Below, piece after piece: positions 8,551-20,665 of a DNA stretch of 64,000 bases. Source of the DNA: Mesorhizobium onobrychidis (GTDB taxonomy: Bacteria > Pseudomonadota > Alphaproteobacteria > Rhizobiales > Rhizobiaceae). Numbering within the stretch: the stretch's first letter is position 1; the number at the start of each line of letters is the position of its first letter. The notes beneath the pieces were generated by a model, which saw only the letters and a list, made by a program, of their open reading frames with translations, was not told the origin of the DNA and did no database searches. Both the position numbers and the translations under genes were made by a program. The DNA is taken from assembly GCF_024707545.1 (NCBI RefSeq), contig NZ_CP062229.1, forward strand, positions 1 through 64,000. Reading direction: 5' to 3'.

Positions 8551-9771
8551 ATGAGACGGGTCGTAGTAACAGGCCTCGGCATCGTGTCGTCGATCGGCAA
8601 CAATGCCAACGAGGTGCAGGCCTCGCTCCACGATGCCAGATCCGGCATCAGCTTCTCCGATTCCTTCGCCGAACACGGTTTTCGCTGCCAGGTCTGGGGG
8701 GCGCCGGCGCTCGACCCCTCCGCGTTGATCGATCGTCGCGCCATGCGCTTCCTGTCGCAAGGTGCGGCCTGGAACCATGTCGCCATGGACCAGGCTATCG
8801 TGGACGCTGGACTTGGCGAGAACGACATCACCAATGAGCGCACCGGTATCGTCATGGGATCGGGCGGACCATCGACCCGAACCATCGTCGAAGCCGCCGA
8901 AACCACGCTCAAGAACGGCAGCCCCAAGCGCATCGGCCCGTTCGCTGTGCCGAAGGCGATGTCGTCGACCGCTTCGGCGACACTCGCCACCTGGTTCAAG
9001 ATCCACGGCGTCAACTATTCAATCTCTTCGGCCTGCTCGACCTCGGCGCATTGCATCGGCAATGGCTACGAACTGATCCAGTGGGGCAAGCAGGACATGG
9101 TCTTCGCCGGCGGCCATGAGGATCTCGACTGGACGATGTCGGACCTGTTCGACGCGATGGGCGCCATGTCCTCCAAGTTCAACGACCGGGCATCGGCCGC
9201 CTCGCGCGCCTATGATGTCGATCGCGACGGCTTCGTCATTGCCGGCGGCGCCGGCGTGCTGGTGCTGGAAGAGCTCGAGCACGCCAAGGCGCGCGGCGCA
9301 AAGATCTACGCCGAGGTCGTCGGCTATGGCGCGACCTCCGACGGCTACGATATGGTGGCGCCCTCGGGCGAAGGCGCGGTACGCTGCATGCGGCAGGCGC
9401 TGGCGACCGTCTCTTCGCCGGTCGACTACATCAACACGCACGGCACCTCGACGCCGGTCGGCGACTCCAGGGAAATGGGCGCAATCCGCGAGGTGTTCGG
9501 CGACAAGATGCCTTTCATCACCTCGACGAAATCACTGACCGGCCATTCGCTGGGTGCGGCCGGCGTGCAGGAATCGATCTACTCGATCCTGATGATGCAA
9601 GGCGGCTTCATCGGCGAGAGCGCCCACATCGAGCAGCTCGATCCGGAATTCGAGGGCATGCCCATCGTGCGAGAGCGCATCGACGATGCCAGGATCGACA
9701 CCGTTTTGTCCAACTCGTTCGGTTTCGGCGGCACCAACGCAACGCTGATTTTCCAGCGCTATTCCGCATAA
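8551..9771 (+). CDS. fabB: Beta-ketoacyl-ACP synthase I FabB
   Basis: FabB condenses malonyl-ACP with acyl-ACP and is needed to elongate the unsaturated product of FabA. The 406-residue protein starts [16 protein letters not shown] at ATG 8551, after a good GGAAGGAG ribosome site. The catalytic Cys is in [11 protein letters not shown] (about residue 164), with His in [12 protein letters not shown] and His/Lys in [15 protein letters not shown]. It lies between fabA and fabI. Confidence 0.95.
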   Translation: MRRVVVTGLGIVSSIGNNANEVQASLHDARSGISFSDSFAEHGFRCQVWGAPALDPSALIDRRAMRFLSQGAAWNHVAMDQAIVDAGLGENDITNERTGIVMGSGGPSTRTIVEAAETTLKNGSPKRIGPFAVPKAMSSTASATLATWFKIHGVNYSISSACSTSAHCIGNGYELIQWGKQDMVFAGGHEDLDWTMSDLFDAMGAMSSKFNDRASAASRAYDVDRDGFVIAGGAGVLVLEELEHAKARGAKIYAEVVGYGATSDGYDMVAPSGEGAVRCMRQALATVSSPVDYINTHGTSTPVGDSREMGAIREVFGDKMPFITSTKSLTGHSLGAAGVQESIYSILMMQGGFIGESAHIEQLDPEFEGMPIVRERIDDARIDTVLSNSFGFGGTNATLIFQRYSA

Positions 9772-9783
9772 GGATTGCCTTCC

Positions 9784-10596
9784 ATGGACGGATTGATGAA
9801 GGGCAAGCGCGGGCTTGTCATGGGTGTCGCCAACGACCATTCGATCGCCTGGGGCATCGCCCGAAAACTGTCCGAACATGGGGCAGAACTCGCCTTCACC
9901 TATCAGGGCGAAGCCTTCGGGCGCCGGGTCAAGCCGCTTGCCGACAAGCTCGGCTCCTCGCTGGTCGTGCCTTGCGACGTCGAGGACAGCGCATCGGTTG
10001 CCACTACTTTCGAGACCTTGGGCAAGGCCTGGGGCGGGCTGGACTTCGTCGTCCACGCCATCGGCTTTTCCGACAAGAACGAGTTGAAGGGCCTTTACGC
10101 CGACACCAGCCGCGATAATTTCGTCCGCACAATGGTCATCTCCTGCTACTCCTTCACCGAGGTCGCCCGTCATGCCGCCGCGCTGATGAAGGACAGCGGC
10201 TCGATGATCACGCTGACCTACGCCGGTTCCGTTCGTGTCATGCCGAACTACAACGTCATGGGCGTCGCCAAGGCCGGGCTGGAAGCCAGCGTCCGCTATC
10301 TCGCCAACGACTATGGCCCGCGCGGCATCAGGGTGAACGGCATATCGGCCGGCCCGGTGCGGACATTGGCGGGCGCCGGGATTTCCGACGCACGCCACAT
10401 GTTTTCCTACCAGCAGCGCAACTCGCCGCTGCGCCGCACGGTGACCATCGACGAAGTCGGTGGTTCCGCGCTCTACCTCCTGTCCGACCTGTCGTCGGGC
10501 GTCACCGGCGAAATCCACTATGTCGATTCCGGGTACCACATCGTCTCGATGCCGACGCTCGACGAGTTGAAGCGGACCGACAACGGACGAGAGTAA
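9784..10596 (+). CDS. fabI: Enoyl-ACP reductase FabI
   Basis: FabI is the NADH-dependent short-chain dehydrogenase that reduces trans-2-enoyl-ACP in the last step of each elongation cycle. From ATG 9784 the protein is 270 residues. It has the FabI-type cofactor start GLVMGVANDHSIAWGIA, and the catalytic Tyr and Lys in NYNVMGVAKAG (Y-x6-K, about residues 155-163). It follows fabB by 12 bases, so the genes are surely co-transcribed. Confidence 0.94.
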   Translation: MDGLMKGKRGLVMGVANDHSIAWGIARKLSEHGAELAFTYQGEAFGRRVKPLADKLGSSLVVPCDVEDSASVATTFETLGKAWGGLDFVVHAIGFSDKNELKGLYADTSRDNFVRTMVISCYSFTEVARHAAALMKDSGSMITLTYAGSVRVMPNYNVMGVAKAGLEASVRYLANDYGPRGIRVNGISAGPVRTLAGAGISDARHMFSYQQRNSPLRRTVTIDEVGGSALYLLSDLSSGVTGEIHYVDSGYHIVSMPTLDELKRTDNGRE

Positions 10597-10638
10597 TTTC
10601 GGCCTTTAGAAGTTGCCTTGATCCCCGTGAACGCCGCC

Positions 10639-11652
10639 TCAGCGGCGCGCCGCGAGAATCTTGAACATCCCGTCGCGGGCGATCTCGGCATGGCTGGAGA
10701 AGGCGGCCGCCAGCACCGGCTCGTAGGGAAGCTGGCGGTTCGCCACCATGAACAGCCGCCCGCCCGGCTTCAGCGCCTTTACCGCGGCGCGGATCATGCC
10801 GGCACCGACCTCCGGCTCGGCCGCCCGGCTGCGATGGAAGGGCGGGTTCATGACGATGGCGTCATAGCGCCGCTCGACCGGCTCGCTCAAAAGATCGATC
10901 CAGAAGAAATCGGGTTCCGCCGCTGTATTGCCGATATTGCCTTTCGCCGCCTCCAGCGCATCGAACTCGGCCTCGTAGAGATCGAGCGCCGATATGCCAG
11001 GTGAGCGGGCGGCGACTTCGGCCGCCACATAGCCCCAGCCGGCACAGAAATCGGCAACTTTGCCACGCAGGTCGCCGGGCAGATTGTCGACCAGCAATTT
11101 CGAACCTGTATCGATCCTGTCGAAAGAGAACATGCCTGGCGCGGTGCGGAAACGGCCCTCGACCAGAAGGGTCGGATTGGCGGCGCGAAGTGCCGCTGCG
11201 ACCGCAGCATCGGCAGGTCGATGGAACCAGAAGGCGATGCCGTGATGTTTCGGCAAATGGCCGTCGAGCGGCACAAGCTCGCCGATGCGCTTGCGCAGGC
11301 TGGCAATGCCGTCGTCCTTGGCGCCGGCGACGACGATCAATCCGCCTGGTGTTAGACGCTCCATCGCCTCAGCGATGTGCAATTCGTTTTGCCCGCGATG
11401 ACGGCCGGCAAGCACCAGGGCCGCATCGAAACCTTCGCCGTCCTGGCGCGGCGTGACCGTGAAGCCCGACCCCTGCAGCGCGCGAAAATGCGGGCGGAAG
11501 CCTTGCACCAGATGCAGTGCTGCATCGAAACCTTCGGGCAGGCGGAAGCCGGGTTCAGCGCCGAGAAAGAGGACACGCTCGCCCTTACGCGGCAGGGAGA
11601 CAGCCTCGGCCTCGAACGGATGGAACAGTGTCTTCAGCGGCTCGGCGTACAT
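10639..11652 (-). CDS. rsmC: RsmC-like class I methyltransferase (probable 16S rRNA guanine methyltransferase)
   Basis: The 337-residue protein has the two-domain layout of RsmC/RlmG methyltransferases: a degenerate N-terminal half (VLFLGAEPGFRLP) and an active C-terminal half. The latter has the SAM-binding VADFCAGWGYVAAEVA (about residues 202-217) and the catalytic NPPF motif near residue 269, typical of base N-methyltransferases. The likely target is 16S rRNA G1207, by family. It is convergent with fabI and lies downstream of pnp on the same strand, separated by a terminator. Confidence 0.82.
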   Translation of the reverse strand: MYAEPLKTLFHPFEAEAVSLPRKGERVLFLGAEPGFRLPEGFDAALHLVQGFRPHFRALQGSGFTVTPRQDGEGFDAALVLAGRHRGQNELHIAEAMERLTPGGLIVVAGAKDDGIASLRKRIGELVPLDGHLPKHHGIAFWFHRPADAAVAAALRAANPTLLVEGRFRTAPGMFSFDRIDTGSKLLVDNLPGDLRGKVADFCAGWGYVAAEVAARSPGISALDLYEAEFDALEAAKGNIGNTAAEPDFFWIDLLSEPVERRYDAIVMNPPFHRSRAAEPEVGAGMIRAAVKALKPGGRLFMVANRQLPYEPVLAAAFSSHAEIARDGMFKILAARR

Positions 11653-11692
11653 TCTTCGATCTCGAAATGCAGCTGGCTTGTCTAGAAAATGA

Positions 11693-11723
11693 AAACGGGC
11701 GCGACCTGTCGGCGCGCCCGTTT
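11693..11723 (-). terminator. Intrinsic terminator of pnp
   Basis: A perfect 11-bp inverted repeat, AAACGGGCGCG (11693-11703) and CGCGCCCGTTT (11713-11723), has a 9-base loop. On the minus strand it is followed by TTTTCATTTTC. It lies 20 bases past the pnp stop, just before the rsmC-like gene. Confidence 0.85.
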
Positions 11724-11743
11724 CGATTGTATCGTCAGATCGC

Positions 11744-13891
<2,148 letters not shown>

Positions 13892-14099
13892 GTCTTGTCC
13901 TTCATATGCGGAAAGGGCCGCGCCATTTCACCGTGCGCGAGTGCCCCTTTCCCTTGGCTTCGTTTCTAGGGCAGCCACGGGCAAGACAACGGGAAGCTCG
14001 GGTAAATCCGGCGCGGTGCCGGGCGAGCGTCCTGCAATCCTGCCCCATGACCGTCCATGGGCGGTTTCGAATGGCCCTGTGCTATCTCGAAACCGGGTC

Positions 14100-14226
14100 T
14101 GGCCAATCGATCCGACTGGCCTTGCGCATGACCCCGAAAACCGCGGCTCTCGGAAAATGCCTTGCGCAAATTCAAAGTTTCAGAGCGTCCTATGTGCGCG
14201 TCCAAATCGATGCGCGGCGCTCTACT
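14100..14226. repeat. Interspersed palindromic repeat, family B (copy 2)
   Basis: The 400-base rpsO-pnp gap (13892-14298) holds no gene. Read on the minus strand it contains AGAGCGCCGCGCATCG, TTTGGACGCGCACATAGGACGCTCT, TTTGAATTTGCGCAAGG and GGGGTCATGCGCAAGG, matching the family B copy upstream of fabB in the same order. The rest of the gap (13892-14099) has no clear feature. Confidence 0.65.
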
Positions 14227-14260
14227 TCCTTCATTAGAGCAATGGACTGCTCCAATACGC

Positions 14261-14292
14261 GACCGGCGGGCTCTCGAAAGAACCCGCCGGTC
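14261..14292 (-). terminator. Strong hairpin after rpsO
   Basis: A perfect 10-bp stem, GACCGGCGGG (14261-14270) and CCCGCCGGTC (14283-14292), starts seven bases past the rpsO stop on the minus strand. No T-run follows. It may be a processing or stability hairpin in the rpsO-pnp transcript rather than a complete intrinsic terminator. Confidence 0.6.
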
Positions 14293-14298
14293 AATTCG

Positions 14299-14568
14299 TC
14301 AACGGCGCAGACCGAGCTTCTCGATCAGCGTCTGATAGCGCGCGTCATCCTTGCGCTTGAGATAATCAAGCAGGCTGCGGCGCTGGGAGACGAGAGCGAG
14401 CAGACCACGGCGGGAATGGTTATCCTTCTTGTGGTCCTTGAAATGGTCGGTCAGGTTCTTGATGCGCTCGGAAAGGATGGCCACCTGGACTTCCGGGGAC
14501 CCGGTATCGCCCTTGGCGGTTGCGAATTCACCCATCAATTCCTTTTTGCGCTCGGCAGTAATCGACAT
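14299..14568 (-). CDS. rpsO: 30S ribosomal protein S15
   Basis: S15 is a primary 16S rRNA-binding protein that nucleates the platform of the small subunit. The 89-residue product, [16 protein letters not shown] to [12 protein letters not shown], has the expected length and the conserved [10 protein letters not shown] and [12 protein letters not shown] segments. A minus-strand -10-like CTATAT (14672-14677) about 100 bases upstream may be its promoter. pnp follows. Confidence 0.97.
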   Translation of the reverse strand: MSITAERKKELMGEFATAKGDTGSPEVQVAILSERIKNLTDHFKDHKKDNHSRRGLLALVSQRRSLLDYLKRKDDARYQTLIEKLGLRR

Positions 14569-14750
14569 CGTGTTTTTCCTTATCAGTTTGAGGAAACGGG
14601 ACGCCCTCGGCCGGGATGTCGTCCAGCAGGGGCCGGTACAAGCAACGTGTCATTGCACGATGCTGCGGCGCATATAGTGCAATTCAGGCAAAAACACCAG
14701 CCCAATTCACAAGCCGGCTTTTTGCTGCACAAACGAAGATTTCCCTTCGG

Positions 14751-15845
14751 CTAAAGCCATTTCTTCCATCTGAAGAAGGCGACAAGCCCGAGCGCAACAA
14801 GGGCCATGAACACGAGCGCCGCCGGATAGCCGTATTGGGCCTTCAGCTCCGGCATGTTCCATGGCGAGGTTTCGGGATCGAAGTTCATGCCCCACACGCC
14901 GGCGAGAAAGGTGAGCGGGATGAAGATCACCGAGACGATCGTCAGATAGCTGATGACGTCGCTGGTGCGCGCCTGGCTCAGCGACAGATGCATCTCGATC
15001 AGACCGGTCAGCATGTCGCGCTGGGTTTCGACCAGTTCGATGAGCCGAAGCGAATGATCGAGCGTGTCGTTCAGGAAGATCTTGGTCTCGGGCTTCACAT
15101 AGGGCACGTCGTTGCGGATCAGCGTCGCCAGCGCATCGCGCATCGGCCAAAGCACCCCCTTCAGCACGTTGGCGTCGCGCCGCAACTCGTGAAGCCGCCG
15201 CATCTGGTGCTTGTCCGCCGCCCGCAGCATCTGATCCTCGATGCTGTCGACCAATTCGCCGGCAGTCTCGATCGGCGGGAAATAGCTGTCGACAATGGCG
15301 TCGATCAGCGCATAGGCGAGATAGTCAGCGCCGCGTGCGCGCAGCCGGTTGGGCATCGAGCTTTCGATGCGCTTGCGCACGGGATCGAACGGATCGCCTT
15401 CGCGCTCCTGGAAGGTGACGACGAAGTTCCTGCCGAAGAAGACCGCGATCTGCTCGTAACGATGCGCGGTGACGTCGTCGATCATCCTGACGACGACGAA
15501 GGCATGGTCCTCGAAGAAATCCACCTTCGGCCGCTGGCCGGTGTTGACGACGTCTTCCAGCGCCAGCGGATGCAGGCTGAAAATCCGACCGATCTCCTCG
15601 ATCAGCGGGATGTTGGCGAGACCGGTACAATCGAGCCAAATGACCGGCCAAGTGTCGCAATGAGCGTTGACGTCGTCGATGCTGGCATTTTCGATTGTCT
15701 CGAATTTGTCGGGCGACATCAGCGTCAGTCGCAGTTCGCTGCGCCGCGCCGCCGGGTCGGCGATCAGCGTGCCCGGTGATGCGCCGACCGGCGGCCGCCG
15801 TGCTGTCACCGGCGCCCGCTTCTTGATCGTCTCGGCCTTTGCCAT
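14751..15845 (-). CDS. corA: CorA-type magnesium/divalent-cation channel
   Basis: The 364-residue protein has a large cytoplasmic N-terminal domain and two C-terminal membrane helices: LTIVSVIFIPLTFLAGVWGMNF and ALVFMALVALGLVAFF. The signature GMN lies at the end of the first helix (about residue 321). A short basic tail, RWKKWL, ends the protein. CorA pentamers carry Mg2+ (some relatives Co2+, Ni2+ or Zn2+) into the cell. The gene is between truB (upstream reading of the next gene leftward is rpsO) and the leftward translation cluster but has no evident functional tie to it. Confidence 0.92.
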   Translation of the reverse strand: MAKAETIKKRAPVTARRPPVGASPGTLIADPAARRSELRLTLMSPDKFETIENASIDDVNAHCDTWPVIWLDCTGLANIPLIEEIGRIFSLHPLALEDVVNTGQRPKVDFFEDHAFVVVRMIDDVTAHRYEQIAVFFGRNFVVTFQEREGDPFDPVRKRIESSMPNRLRARGADYLAYALIDAIVDSYFPPIETAGELVDSIEDQMLRAADKHQMRRLHELRRDANVLKGVLWPMRDALATLIRNDVPYVKPETKIFLNDTLDHSLRLIELVETQRDMLTGLIEMHLSLSQARTSDVISYLTIVSVIFIPLTFLAGVWGMNFDPETSPWNMPELKAQYGYPAALVFMALVALGLVAFFRWKKWL

Positions 15846-15890
15846 GTGGCCCCTCGGATGTTAGGTCTGATCGAGATTAGACGACGGGAC

Positions 15891-16853
15891 TCACCCGGCA
15901 AAGACCCGCTTCGGCTTGAACATGCCTTGTTCGACGGCGCCGATGGCGACCAGCTTGCCGCGCGCAGTAGCGCAGGCTTCCTCGGCTTCCACCGGCGCGT
16001 CGCGGCCACGGATGATGACCGGATTGCCGAGGCGGATTTTTGTTGCAGCGTCGTCGCTGATCGCGATTTGCGGCAGGCAGTCGAGCGCGGCTGATGTGTC
16101 GACCAGGAGCGCATCGATGGCGTCGAAATCGACCGGCACCGTGTCCGCTGAATCCGAACGTTCATCGCCCTGTTCGCCGAATCGAGCGGCTTCCAACTCG
16201 GCGATGGTGACGAAGTCTTCCTGCGTGAACGGCTCGACCTCGATCCGGCGCAGTTCGGCGATGTGACCGAAACAGCCGAGGTCGCGGCCCATGTCGCGGG
16301 CCAGCGAGCGCACATAAGTGCCCTTGCCGCATTCGACCTCGAAAATGGTGCGATCAGGATTGTGCTCGATCAGGTCGAGACGGCCGATCTCGACTTCCCG
16401 CGCCGGGATGTCGACCGTCGCGCCGTCACGGGCAAGGTCATAGGCGCGCTCGCCTGCGATCTTGATGGCCGAAAATTGCGGCGGCGTCTGCATGATGACG
16501 CCGGTGTATTTCGGCATCAGCAAAAGCACATCGGCTTCAGCCGGACGCTGGTCGGAGCTTTTCGTCACCGGCCCTTCGAGGTCATCGGTCGAACGCTCCT
16601 CACCCCAGGCAACCGTGAAGCGGTAGACCTTGGCGCCATCCTGGACATAGGGCACGGTCTTGGTCGCTTCGCCGAGCGCAATCGGCAGCATGCCGGAAGC
16701 GAGCGGGTCGAGCGTGCCGGCATGGCCGGCCTTTTCCGCCTGGAACAACCATTTGATCTTGGAGACGGCTTCGGTCGAGCCCATGCCGACGGGCTTGTCC
16801 AGCACCAGCCAGCCGGAGATCGGCCGGCCCTTCTTCTTGCCGCGACGCGCCAC
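15891..16853 (-). CDS. truB: tRNA pseudouridine-55 synthase TruB
   Basis: TruB makes pseudouridine at position 55 in the T-loop of tRNAs. The 320-residue protein starts with a basic tail, then [17 protein letters not shown], and has the catalytic Asp in [22 protein letters not shown] (about residue 48). The ATG overlaps the rbfA stop region at 16853, so the two are translationally coupled, as in the usual infB-rbfA-truB order. Confidence 0.95.
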   Translation of the reverse strand: MARRGKKKGRPISGWLVLDKPVGMGSTEAVSKIKWLFQAEKAGHAGTLDPLASGMLPIALGEATKTVPYVQDGAKVYRFTVAWGEERSTDDLEGPVTKSSDQRPAEADVLLLMPKYTGVIMQTPPQFSAIKIAGERAYDLARDGATVDIPAREVEIGRLDLIEHNPDRTIFEVECGKGTYVRSLARDMGRDLGCFGHIAELRRIEVEPFTQEDFVTIAELEAARFGEQGDERSDSADTVPVDFDAIDALLVDTSAALDCLPQIAISDDAATKIRLGNPVIIRGRDAPVEAEEACATARGKLVAIGAVEQGMFKPKRVFAG

Positions 16854-17290
16854 TATTTTTCGTCCTTGTCGTTGTCTTTATTCTGATCGCCAATCTGGGC
16901 GCCCGGGCCGAGATCGCGCGCCACTTCGGGCGAGTGCAACAATTCGTTGATCTTCTGGAAATTGTCGTAGCTGGTGTCGAGCCGGAAGCGGAATTCCGGC
17001 ATATACTTCATCTGCCGGAGCGCGCCGGAAACGCGGCCGCGCACGAATTTCGCATGCTTGTTGAGCGCTTCGACCACCGCATCGGCATCGCCAGCGCCGA
17101 GCGGCGAGACGAAGGCGGTGGCGATCTTCAGATCGGGCGACATGCGCACCTCCGAGACCGAAACCACCGCATTCTCGATCAGCGGATCGAGGATTTCGCC
17201 GCGTTGCAAGGTTTCCGACAGCGCATGGCGCACCTGCTCGCCGACGCGAAGCATGCGCTGGGATGGACCTGACGTGGTTGAACGGGGCAT
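16853..17290 (-). CDS. rbfA: Ribosome-binding factor A
   Basis: RbfA binds immature 30S subunits and helps 16S rRNA 5'-end maturation. The 145-residue protein has the single KH-like fold pattern: [23 protein letters not shown] at the start, then [23 protein letters not shown] and [17 protein letters not shown]. The C-terminus is acidic/basic and low in complexity ([11 protein letters not shown]). It lies between infB and truB. Confidence 0.94.
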   Translation of the reverse strand: MPRSTTSGPSQRMLRVGEQVRHALSETLQRGEILDPLIENAVVSVSEVRMSPDLKIATAFVSPLGAGDADAVVEALNKHAKFVRGRVSGALRQMKYMPEFRFRLDTSYDNFQKINELLHSPEVARDLGPGAQIGDQNKDNDKDEK

Positions 17291-17415
17291 TTTTCTCTAT
17301 CCTGAAATCGTGAGGCACGGGATGGGACCGCGCCGCATGTCTCATATGCTTTGGGCGGCAGCCTTTCGACCACCGCCCGGTCTCAGTAGATGCTCGAACT
17401 CAAGTTGCTCGAAAC

Positions 17416-19980
17416 TCAGAGCGTCCTGGTCACCATCTCGACGCGGAAGCACTCGATGACGTCGCCGACGCGCATGTCTTCGTAGTTCTGGAAGGCCATG
17501 CCGCATTCCTGGCCGCCCGGGACTTCCGCGACTTCGTCCTTGAAGCGCTTCAGGGTCTTCAGCGTGCCTTCGTGGATGACGACGTTGTCGCGGATCAGGC
17601 GAACGCCCGCACCGCGCTCGACCTTGCCTTCGGTGACACGGCAGCCGGCGATCTTGCCGACCTTGGTGATGTCGAAGATCTCGAGGATCTCCGCATTGCC
17701 GATGAAGGTCTCGCGACGCTCCGGCGACAGAAGGCCGGAGAGCGCCGCCTTCACGTCATCCACGAGATTGTAGATGATCGAGTAGTAGCGGATCTCGATG
17801 CCCGCAGCCGCGGCAGCAGCACGCGCCTGCACATTGGCTCGGACGTTGAAGCCGATGATCGCGGCACCCGAGGTTTCCGCCAACGACACATCGCTTTCGG
17901 TGATGCCGCCGGCCCCCGCATGAACGATGCGCGCACGCACCTCGTCGGTGCCGAGCTTGTCCAGCGCCGCGCTGATCGCCTCGATAGAGCCCTGCACGTC
18001 GCCCTTGATGACCAGCGGGAATTCCTTCAGCCCGCTCGTCTGCAGTTGCGACATCATCTGTTCGAGCGAGCCGCGCTGGCCGGCATGCTTGGCCACCGCC
18101 TTCTCGCGCGCCAGACGCTGGCGGTATTCGGTGATCTCGCGGGCGCGGGCTTCATTGTTGACCACGGCGAAGCGGTCGCCGGCCTGCGGGGTTCCCTGCA
18201 GACCGAGCACCTCCACCGGCATCGCCGGCGGCGCTTCCTTGATCTGCCCGCCGCGGTCGTTGACCAGCGCGCGCACCCGGCCCCATTCGTTGCCGGCAAC
18301 GAGGATGTCGCCGGGCATCAGCGTGCCGGTCTGGACCAGCACGGTGGCGACGGGGCCGCGGCCCTTGTCGAGCTGGGCTTCGATGACGACGCCCTCGGCG
18401 GTGCGGTCCGGATTGGCCTTCAGGTCGAGGATTTCGGCCTGCAGCAGGATCGCTTCGAGCAGCTTGTCCAGATTGGTACCCTTGGTCGCCGACACTTCGA
18501 CGTCCAGCACCTCGCCGCCCATCGATTCGACGAAGACTTCGTGGCGCAGCAGTTCCGAGCGCACCTTCTGCGGGTCGGCGTCATGCTTGTCGATCTTGTT
18601 GATCGCCACAATGATCGGAACGCCGGCCGCCTTGGCATGGCTGATCGATTCGATCGTCTGCGGCATCACGCTGTCGTCGGCCGCCACTACGAGGATGGCG
18701 ATGTCTGTCGCCTGGGCGCCGCGGGCGCGCATCGCCGTGAAGGCGGCGTGGCCGGGCGTATCGATGAAGGTGATCTTGTGACCGTTCTTCTCGACCTGAT
18801 AGGCGCCGATATGCTGGGTGATGCCGCCGGCCTCACCGGACACGACATTGGCGTTGCGGATGGCATCGAGCAGCGACGTCTTGCCGTGATCGACATGGCC
18901 CATGATGGTCACCACCGGCGGACGCGGCTCGAGATCTTCGGGACGATCAGCGATGTTGAAGAGGCCTTCCTCGATGTCGGACTCGGCGACGCGGCGAACC
19001 GTGTGGCCGAATTCGGTGGCGACCAGCTCGGCCGTGTCGGCGTCGATGACGTCGCCCGGCTTTAGGATCTGGCCCTGTTTCATGAAGAACTTGACCACAT
19101 CGACGGCGCGCTCGGACATGCGCTGCGCCAGTTCCTGGATGGTGATGGTTTCGGGCAGTATCACTTCGCGCATGACTTTCTCGCGCGGTTCATTATGCAG
19201 CGCGCGCTTGAATTTCTCCTGCCGCCGACGCATCGACGACAGCGAACGCGCACGCGCATCCTCATCGGAAAGTGCGGCATTGAGCGTCAGCTTGCCGCGG
19301 CGGCGATCTTCCTCGCCCTTGGTCGGCTTGGCCGGACGCGCCACTTCGGGCGTGACCGGACGGCGCACCGGGGCGCCGGCGCCGGTGCGCTTCGGCTTGA
19401 TGTCCTCGTCGTCGACTGTCGCCAGTTCGGCGGCCAGCGGCGCGCGGCGGCGCGCATCTTCCTCGGCACGCCGGCGCGACTCGGCCTCGGCCTGCAGCCG
19501 GGCTTCTTCCTCGGCCTGGCGGCGCGCGGATTCCTCGCGCTCGCGACGGCGGCGCTCTTCATCCTCGGCGCGGCGCTTGGCCTCGTCGATGGCGCGCTGA
19601 CGATCCTCGACGTCGCGCACCTTCGAACCCTCAAGAGCCCGGCGGCGCGCCTCCATCTCGTTGCGCGACAATTCGTTCAGCACCATGCCGCCGCGTTCGA
19701 CAGGCGGCAGAGGCGGCGGCGCCTTGGGCGCCTCCTGCACAACGGGCGCTGCCGCGACCGGCGCCTTCGGCGTGAAGACGGACGGGGCAGCGGCCGGCTC
19801 CGGCTTGTCACCGGGCAGCGAGAACTTGCGCTTCTTGGTCTCGACCACGACCGCCTTGGTGCGGCCATGCGAGAAGCTCTGGCGCACGGTGCCCTGTTCC
19901 GTACCGGGGCGCTTCAGCGTCAAAGTCTTCTTCGGCGTAACACTCAACGTCTTGTCGTCGCCCGATTTCGTATCGTTCAT
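17416..19980 (-). CDS. infB: Translation initiation factor IF-2
   Basis: IF-2 is the GTPase that brings fMet-tRNA to the 30S subunit and promotes subunit joining. The 854-residue protein has a long charged N-terminal region (Pro/Ala-rich, then an Arg/Glu coiled coil at about residues 100-190), the IF2_N domain ([16 protein letters not shown]), G1 GHVDHGKTS near residue 361, DTPGH near 407, NKID near 461, and the C-terminal domains. Its start overlaps the YlxR-like gene by 4 bases. It belongs to the rimP-nusA-ylxR-infB operon. Confidence 0.97.
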   Translation of the reverse strand: MNDTKSGDDKTLSVTPKKTLTLKRPGTEQGTVRQSFSHGRTKAVVVETKKRKFSLPGDKPEPAAAPSVFTPKAPVAAAPVVQEAPKAPPPLPPVERGGMVLNELSRNEMEARRRALEGSKVRDVEDRQRAIDEAKRRAEDEERRRREREESARRQAEEEARLQAEAESRRRAEEDARRRAPLAAELATVDDEDIKPKRTGAGAPVRRPVTPEVARPAKPTKGEEDRRRGKLTLNAALSDEDARARSLSSMRRRQEKFKRALHNEPREKVMREVILPETITIQELAQRMSERAVDVVKFFMKQGQILKPGDVIDADTAELVATEFGHTVRRVAESDIEEGLFNIADRPEDLEPRPPVVTIMGHVDHGKTSLLDAIRNANVVSGEAGGITQHIGAYQVEKNGHKITFIDTPGHAAFTAMRARGAQATDIAILVVAADDSVMPQTIESISHAKAAGVPIIVAINKIDKHDADPQKVRSELLRHEVFVESMGGEVLDVEVSATKGTNLDKLLEAILLQAEILDLKANPDRTAEGVVIEAQLDKGRGPVATVLVQTGTLMPGDILVAGNEWGRVRALVNDRGGQIKEAPPAMPVEVLGLQGTPQAGDRFAVVNNEARAREITEYRQRLAREKAVAKHAGQRGSLEQMMSQLQTSGLKEFPLVIKGDVQGSIEAISAALDKLGTDEVRARIVHAGAGGITESDVSLAETSGAAIIGFNVRANVQARAAAAAAGIEIRYYSIIYNLVDDVKAALSGLLSPERRETFIGNAEILEIFDITKVGKIAGCRVTEGKVERGAGVRLIRDNVVIHEGTLKTLKRFKDEVAEVPGGQECGMAFQNYEDMRVGDVIECFRVEMVTRTL

Positions 19981-20636
19981 TCCATATCCTCTGCGGCATC
20001 ATCTTCGTCAGCAACGGCCGCAAGCATTGCCAGATCGTCCGGGGAACCGCCCCGATACCGGTCGAGCGCAACCATGCGCTTCTGGACCGCCCTGCCCGCG
20101 TCTCCCGCGAGAACGGCAGCATGTATCACATTTGTACCCCCCAATGCCAAGCTCAACTCGGCCTCGGAGAAAAGTTTGTAGGCAGGAATGGCGGGGCCGC
20201 CAAGGTAGACAGTTGCCCGTCGCGCCTGGCTGATCTTGCGGACGCCGTCATCTGACGCCTCGGTCGCATGCAACACGAAAAGCGCCAGCCCACTACGCAC
20301 CGCGCTTTCGACTTTGGTGGCGCCGAGCGCGATCGCGCCTGCCTTGCGGGCAAGACCGAGCATGCCCAGAGCGGATCTGGAAAGCAGCCCGTCGACCATG
20401 CCGCCGAGATCGGTAGGCACGGTCACCTGCGCCTTGAAGGCGCGAGCGAACAGGTTCTTCGCTGCCGCCTTGTCGATATGTAGGCGGTCGGCCGTCACCC
20501 AGCAACCGCGGCCGGGCAGGTTTTTCTTGATGTCCGGAACGACGGCCGAATCCGGGCCGACGACGAAACGGATCAATTCATCCGGTTCGGCCTGTCTGCG
20601 CGTGACGATGCAAGTGCGATCGTTCATCTCTTCCAA
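19977..20636 (-). CDS. YlxR-like RNA-binding protein fused to an L7Ae-like domain
   Basis: The 219-residue protein joins a YlxR/DUF448 domain ([31 protein letters not shown], residues about 8-85) to an L7Ae/L30e-like segment ([23 protein letters not shown], about 90-190). Both types bind RNA, and the gene sits in its standard place between nusA and infB. It probably acts in transcription-translation or ribosome assembly. The stop overlaps the infB start by 4 bases. Confidence 0.88.
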   Translation of the reverse strand: MEEMNDRTCIVTRRQAEPDELIRFVVGPDSAVVPDIKKNLPGRGCWVTADRLHIDKAAAKNLFARAFKAQVTVPTDLGGMVDGLLSRSALGMLGLARKAGAIALGATKVESAVRSGLALFVLHATEASDDGVRKISQARRATVYLGGPAIPAYKLFSEAELSLALGGTNVIHAAVLAGDAGRAVQKRMVALDRYRGGSPDDLAMLAAVADEDDAAEDME

Positions 20637-20665
20637 GGGCGGGTTGTGTGCGATGCGGTTTCACC

